Shown: positions 60,001-61,767 of the stretch, piece by piece | Position numbering within the stretch: the stretch's first letter is position 1 | Layout: every line of letters starts with the position of its first letter | Assembly (NCBI GenBank): GCA_019113675.1 | Contig: DXHA01000025.1 | Coordinates: forward strand, 1 to 61,767 | From: Candidatus Yaniella excrementigallinarum | GTDB lineage: Bacteria > Actinomycetota > Actinomycetes > Actinomycetales > Micrococcaceae | Length of the DNA: 61,767 nucleotides | Reading direction: 5' to 3' | Program-made: the position numbers and the translations under genes | The notes under the pieces: model-generated | The model's database searches: none | Seen by the model: the letters and a program-made list of their open reading frames with translations, nothing else | Told to the model about the DNA's origin: nothing

Positions 60001-61494
60001 GAGGATCCGCTGGGCGATTTGGTAGCCCGATACGCGCGCACGCACGGGCCCTTCACGGCACCCCAGGTAGCCCAACGGTTAGGTATTGGCCCGGTCATCG
60101 CCCACCAGGTCCTGCAAAGCTTGGCCGCACAACATCGGGTCGTCTTTGGCGCCTACTTATCGACCCCGCCTACCGGCGAAGGTCCGGTAGCCACCGATGA
60201 GTGGTGCGATACCGAAGTGTTGGCTCGAATACGTCGTCGTTCGCTTGCCCAGTTGCGTGCCGAGGTCGAACCGGTCGACCAGCAGTCCTATGCACGCTAC
60301 TTGGTGCAACAACATCAGGTGGTTCCCACACCTCAAGAACGTGGAATTGACGGTTTAACGCTGGTGTTGGATCAGCTCACCGGGTTCTCGGCTCCGGCAC
60401 AAGTTTGGGAAACCGCTCTTTTGCCCGCACGCATTTCCGACTACCAACCGGCGATGCTTGATAAGCTCTTATCCACCGGCCAATTTATAATGGTCGGTGC
60501 CCCGGACCAGTCTGTGGCGTTTCATCACATTGATACCGTAGATCTGACCTTACCTATCCACCCCACCCAGGATCGCTTGGCTATCCATGAAGCCATCCTC
60601 ACCGCATTGACGGGCACAGGCGGCTGGTTCTTTGCCGCACTGGCCGCCCAACTCAACTATCCCAGCGAAGAACTACTCGATGCATTATGGGACTTATTTT
60701 GGGCCGGACAGGTGACCAATGACACCTTCAGCGCCGTACGTGCCACCTATACCAAATCCACCACTCGGGCCCAACCGCAACGCACCCCGATGCGGCATAG
60801 GGCCCGACTGCGCCGACTCAACCGGTTAGCTCCGACACAACCGCCGTCACCTACCACGGTGGGTAGGTGGTCGCTGGTGCCGCAACGCACCGATGAAAAC
60901 ACCGCCGCGCTGCACGCGCAAGCCGAGTACTTATTAGACCGCTACGGGGTCATCACCCGCGGAGCCGTCACCGCCGAGGCCCTACCCGGCGGGTTTGCTG
61001 CCTACTACCGGTTATTATCCAAAATGGAAGAAGCCGGTCATATCCGCCGCGGGTACTTCATTGATGGCCTCGGAGCTGCACAATTTTCTACCGCAGCCAC
61101 CATTGACGCACTGCGCGCCTATGAACACGACCCGAACCAGCCACAAGCCGTCGGTCTGGCCGCCACCGATCCGGCGAATCCTTACGGCGCCACATTGGAC
61201 TGGCCCGCCACCGAAGGCCATCGTCCCGGGAGAAAAGCCGGCGCCTATGTTGTTCTGGTCAACGGTGGTCTGGTCCTCTATCTGGAGCGCGGTGGCAAAA
61301 CGCTGCTGCAATTTGGCGATGCCCACTTAGCGCCGGCGGCCACCGCATTAGTTGATGTGCTCACGCGGGCTAAAACTGACAAGCTTGCCATCTCCACGGT
61401 CAATGGTGAACCGATAAGTGGTACCCAACTTGCCGCGCATCTTATCGAAGCTGGCTTCTACACAACACCCAATGCGCTGCGTTTCCGCGCCTAA
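57079..61494 (+). CDS. lhr: Lhr-type ATP-dependent helicase
   Basis: Large superfamily 2 helicase of 1471 residues, typical of actinobacterial Lhr, a 3'-5' helicase that unwinds RNA:DNA hybrids and takes part in repair. The helicase core has Walker A APTGSGKT (about 43-50), ILITTPESLY, the DEVH box (VDEVHALAG, about 168-177), GLSATVRP, STELG-type TSSLELGIDMG and the arginine-finger QRVGRAGHQ. A winged-helix and Lhr-specific beta-barrel domain (about 440-860) and the long C-terminal Lhr-CTD follow, ending with PNALRFRA. It is probably co-transcribed with rlmH. The reading frame is intact. Confidence 0.93.
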   Translation: MSSVLDGFSAATSAWFEAAFAQPTKAQLGAWQTIASGQHALVIAPTGSGKTLAAFLSAIDRLITHPAQTKPRTRVLYISPLKALGVDIERNLNAPLVGISQTARAQGLEVPEIRTGVRSGDTSARDRRRLVTDPPEILITTPESLYLMLTSKARESLAGVETVIVDEVHALAGNKRGAHLAVSLERLDALLPQPAQRIGLSATVRPAEEVARFLGGVQPVEVVDGAEEKRWDITVSVPVADMSQPATEGSAEENVSMWPHVEAKIMELGETYRSMIVFVNSRRSAERLTEALNERWQAEEEFARTHHGSMSATARAEVEDGLKSGTLRCVVATSSLELGIDMGVVDVVVHLQAAPSVAAGLQRVGRAGHQVGEVSTGWFFPLHRADVVDAAVVTERMLTGSIEALDIPANPLDILAQQTIAAAAMDELTDQAWFELVRRAAPFTALSLDVYASVLDLLAGKYVSDEFAQLKPRVVWDREAGTITARPGAQRLAVTSGGTIADRGLFGVYLATDADGAKRVGELDEEMVYESRVGETIILGATTWQIEDITHDRVLVTPAFGRPGRLPFWRGDQPGRPLELGRATGAFRREILAGNDTQARLAAAGLDEYARNNLVNYLTEQRDATGHVPTDTTILIERFRDELGDWRIILHSPFGKAVHAPWALAISERVKATYGFDANAMAGDDGIIVRVPATDGEPPGADIFWFEPEDLRDQLRQHVGGSALFAAHFRENAARALLLPRRDPAKRTPLWQQRQRAAQLLGVAAKYPQFPIILETVREVLQDVYNLDGLMEILEQIRTRVLRVVEVQTPQASPFAQTLLFGYTAQFMYETDAPLAERRAAALSLDPGLLSQLLGQDMLRELLDDDVIAQVEAELQHTAASRRLTGIEGIADLLRLLGPLTTAELAARLHEGDEQVSQATAHQWVTTLVADKRALEVRIGSVQYWTAIEDAPRLRDGLGIPLPVGVPQAFAGAVEDPLGDLVARYARTHGPFTAPQVAQRLGIGPVIAHQVLQSLAAQHRVVFGAYLSTPPTGEGPVATDEWCDTEVLARIRRRSLAQLRAEVEPVDQQSYARYLVQQHQVVPTPQERGIDGLTLVLDQLTGFSAPAQVWETALLPARISDYQPAMLDKLLSTGQFIMVGAPDQSVAFHHIDTVDLTLPIHPTQDRLAIHEAILTALTGTGGWFFAALAAQLNYPSEELLDALWDLFWAGQVTNDTFSAVRATYTKSTTRAQPQRTPMRHRARLRRLNRLAPTQPPSPTTVGRWSLVPQRTDENTAALHAQAEYLLDRYGVITRGAVTAEALPGGFAAYYRLLSKMEEAGHIRRGYFIDGLGAAQFSTAATIDALRAYEHDPNQPQAVGLAATDPANPYGATLDWPATEGHRPGRKAGAYVVLVNGGLVLYLERGGKTLLQFGDAHLAPAATALVDVLTRAKTDKLAISTVNGEPISGTQLAAHLIEAGFYTTPNALRFRA

Positions 61495-61503
61495 ACTAGC
61501 CTT

Positions 61504-61767
61504 ATGGCTACACCCCCTTTGCCCGTGCGCAACGGCGTCGGACCAACCAGGCTTCGTATTCCGGCCGGTACCAACAGCACAGTTGTCCAATACTTGCTCC
61601 AGCGGTTCCCACACGTAGGACTGCAAACATTAGCCTGCAGAATTAAACACGGCGAAATTGTCGGCGACGACGGAAGCCCAATAGGCCACCACACTGCGGC
61701 AAGCGACCACGAATTTATTTGGTATTACCGTTCGGTACCTAACGAGACAACTATTCCGTTTAATATC
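61504..61767 (+). CDS. RluA-family RNA pseudouridine synthase, N-terminal fragment (runs off the window)
   Basis: From the ATG at 61504 an open frame continues to the window edge (88 codons, no stop). The N-terminal sequence LPVRNGVGPTRLRIPAG and VQYLLQRFPHVGLQTLA with a following ...IKHGEIVGDDG block matches the S4-like start of actinobacterial RluA-type pseudouridine synthases. The catalytic HRLDRxTSG motif lies outside the window. It lies 9 bp after lhr and is likely co-transcribed. The missing C-terminus makes the assignment moderate. Confidence 0.75.
   Translation, partial: MATPPLPVRNGVGPTRLRIPAGTNSTVVQYLLQRFPHVGLQTLACRIKHGEIVGDDGSPIGHHTAASDHEFIWYYRSVPNETTIPFNI

Noticed and set aside
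1-61767. CRISPR array, insertion sequence or prophage
   Set aside because: No regularly spaced direct repeats, transposase, integrase or phage structural genes were seen on either strand.

Overview
This 61.8 kb window is a chromosomal segment of an actinobacterium, most likely of the order Micrococcales, family Micrococcaceae. The base composition by eye is close to balanced rather than very GC-rich. Gene content that fits this group includes SenX3-RegX3, a DUF2516 membrane protein, a winged-helix regulator ending in the Micrococcaceae-type tail, actinobacterial TANNNT -10 boxes and several probable leaderless genes. Exported proteins are strongly acidic, which suggests a halotolerant genus such as Yaniella, Enteractinococcus or Nesterenkonia. 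That genus-level guess is an inference.

Layout, left to right. (1) 1-857: the 5' end of a 16S rRNA gene running leftward, with a long G/U-rich leader (minus strand) and its boxA-type motif. (2) 858-6219, minus strand: a three-gene ABC importer of the ABC_sub_bind (TrpXYZ-like) class, rlmB and cysS. (3) 6460-13002: a small lipoprotein, then regX3-senX3, pabC, a pabA-pabB fusion whose glutaminase half has lost its catalytic residues, gpmA and a DUF2516 protein, all but the lipoprotein on the minus strand. (4) 13062-16562: tmk, holB, a secreted TAP-like hydrolase and tRNA-Thr. (5) 16842-21401, minus strand: a TetR/MFS efflux pair, a VTT-domain membrane protein, an unknown protein and a quinone oxidoreductase, followed by tRNA-Ser(TGA). 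(6) 21887-33163, plus strand: a complete 4-hydroxybenzoate/protocatechuate (beta-ketoadipate) pathway: SLC13 carrier, IclR regulator, pobA, pcaH, pcaG, pcaB, a fused pcaDC (pcaL), a terminator, then pcaF, pcaI, pcaJ and pcaR. (7) 33160-43195: prpE, tRNA-Ser(GCT), a small XRE protein, an unknown membrane-anchored protein, an MFS carrier, a phosphomannomutase, a RecQ helicase with a phosphoribosyltransferase-like tail, and pckG. (8) 43581-50163: tRNA-Arg(ACG), a large DUF222/HNH endonuclease, and a run of minus-strand genes (SixA-like phosphatase, GNAT, pirin, AhpD-like, receiver-less winged-helix regulator, upp). (9) 50196-56560: tadA, tRNA-Ser(CGA), the methylcitrate operon gntR-prpD-prpB-prpC and a GltS symporter. 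(10) 56611-61767: rlmH, lhr and the truncated start of an RluA-family pseudouridine synthase.

The genes form a coherent carbon-use theme. Aromatic acids are opened to succinyl-CoA plus acetyl-CoA (pob/pca), propionate is activated by PrpE and processed by PrpDBC, and PckG links these C4 products to gluconeogenesis. The prpDBC operon and the distant prpE share an 8-bp palindrome (TGTATACA) in their promoter regions, suggesting one GntR-controlled regulon. TadA and its expected substrate tRNA-Arg(ACG) are both in the window. No CRISPR array, insertion sequence or prophage was seen. No clearly new multi-gene system stood out. The most unusual items are the catalytically degenerate PabA domain, the RecQ-PRTase fusion, a 24-bp palindrome in a tRNA leader, and the split TGTATACA regulon.
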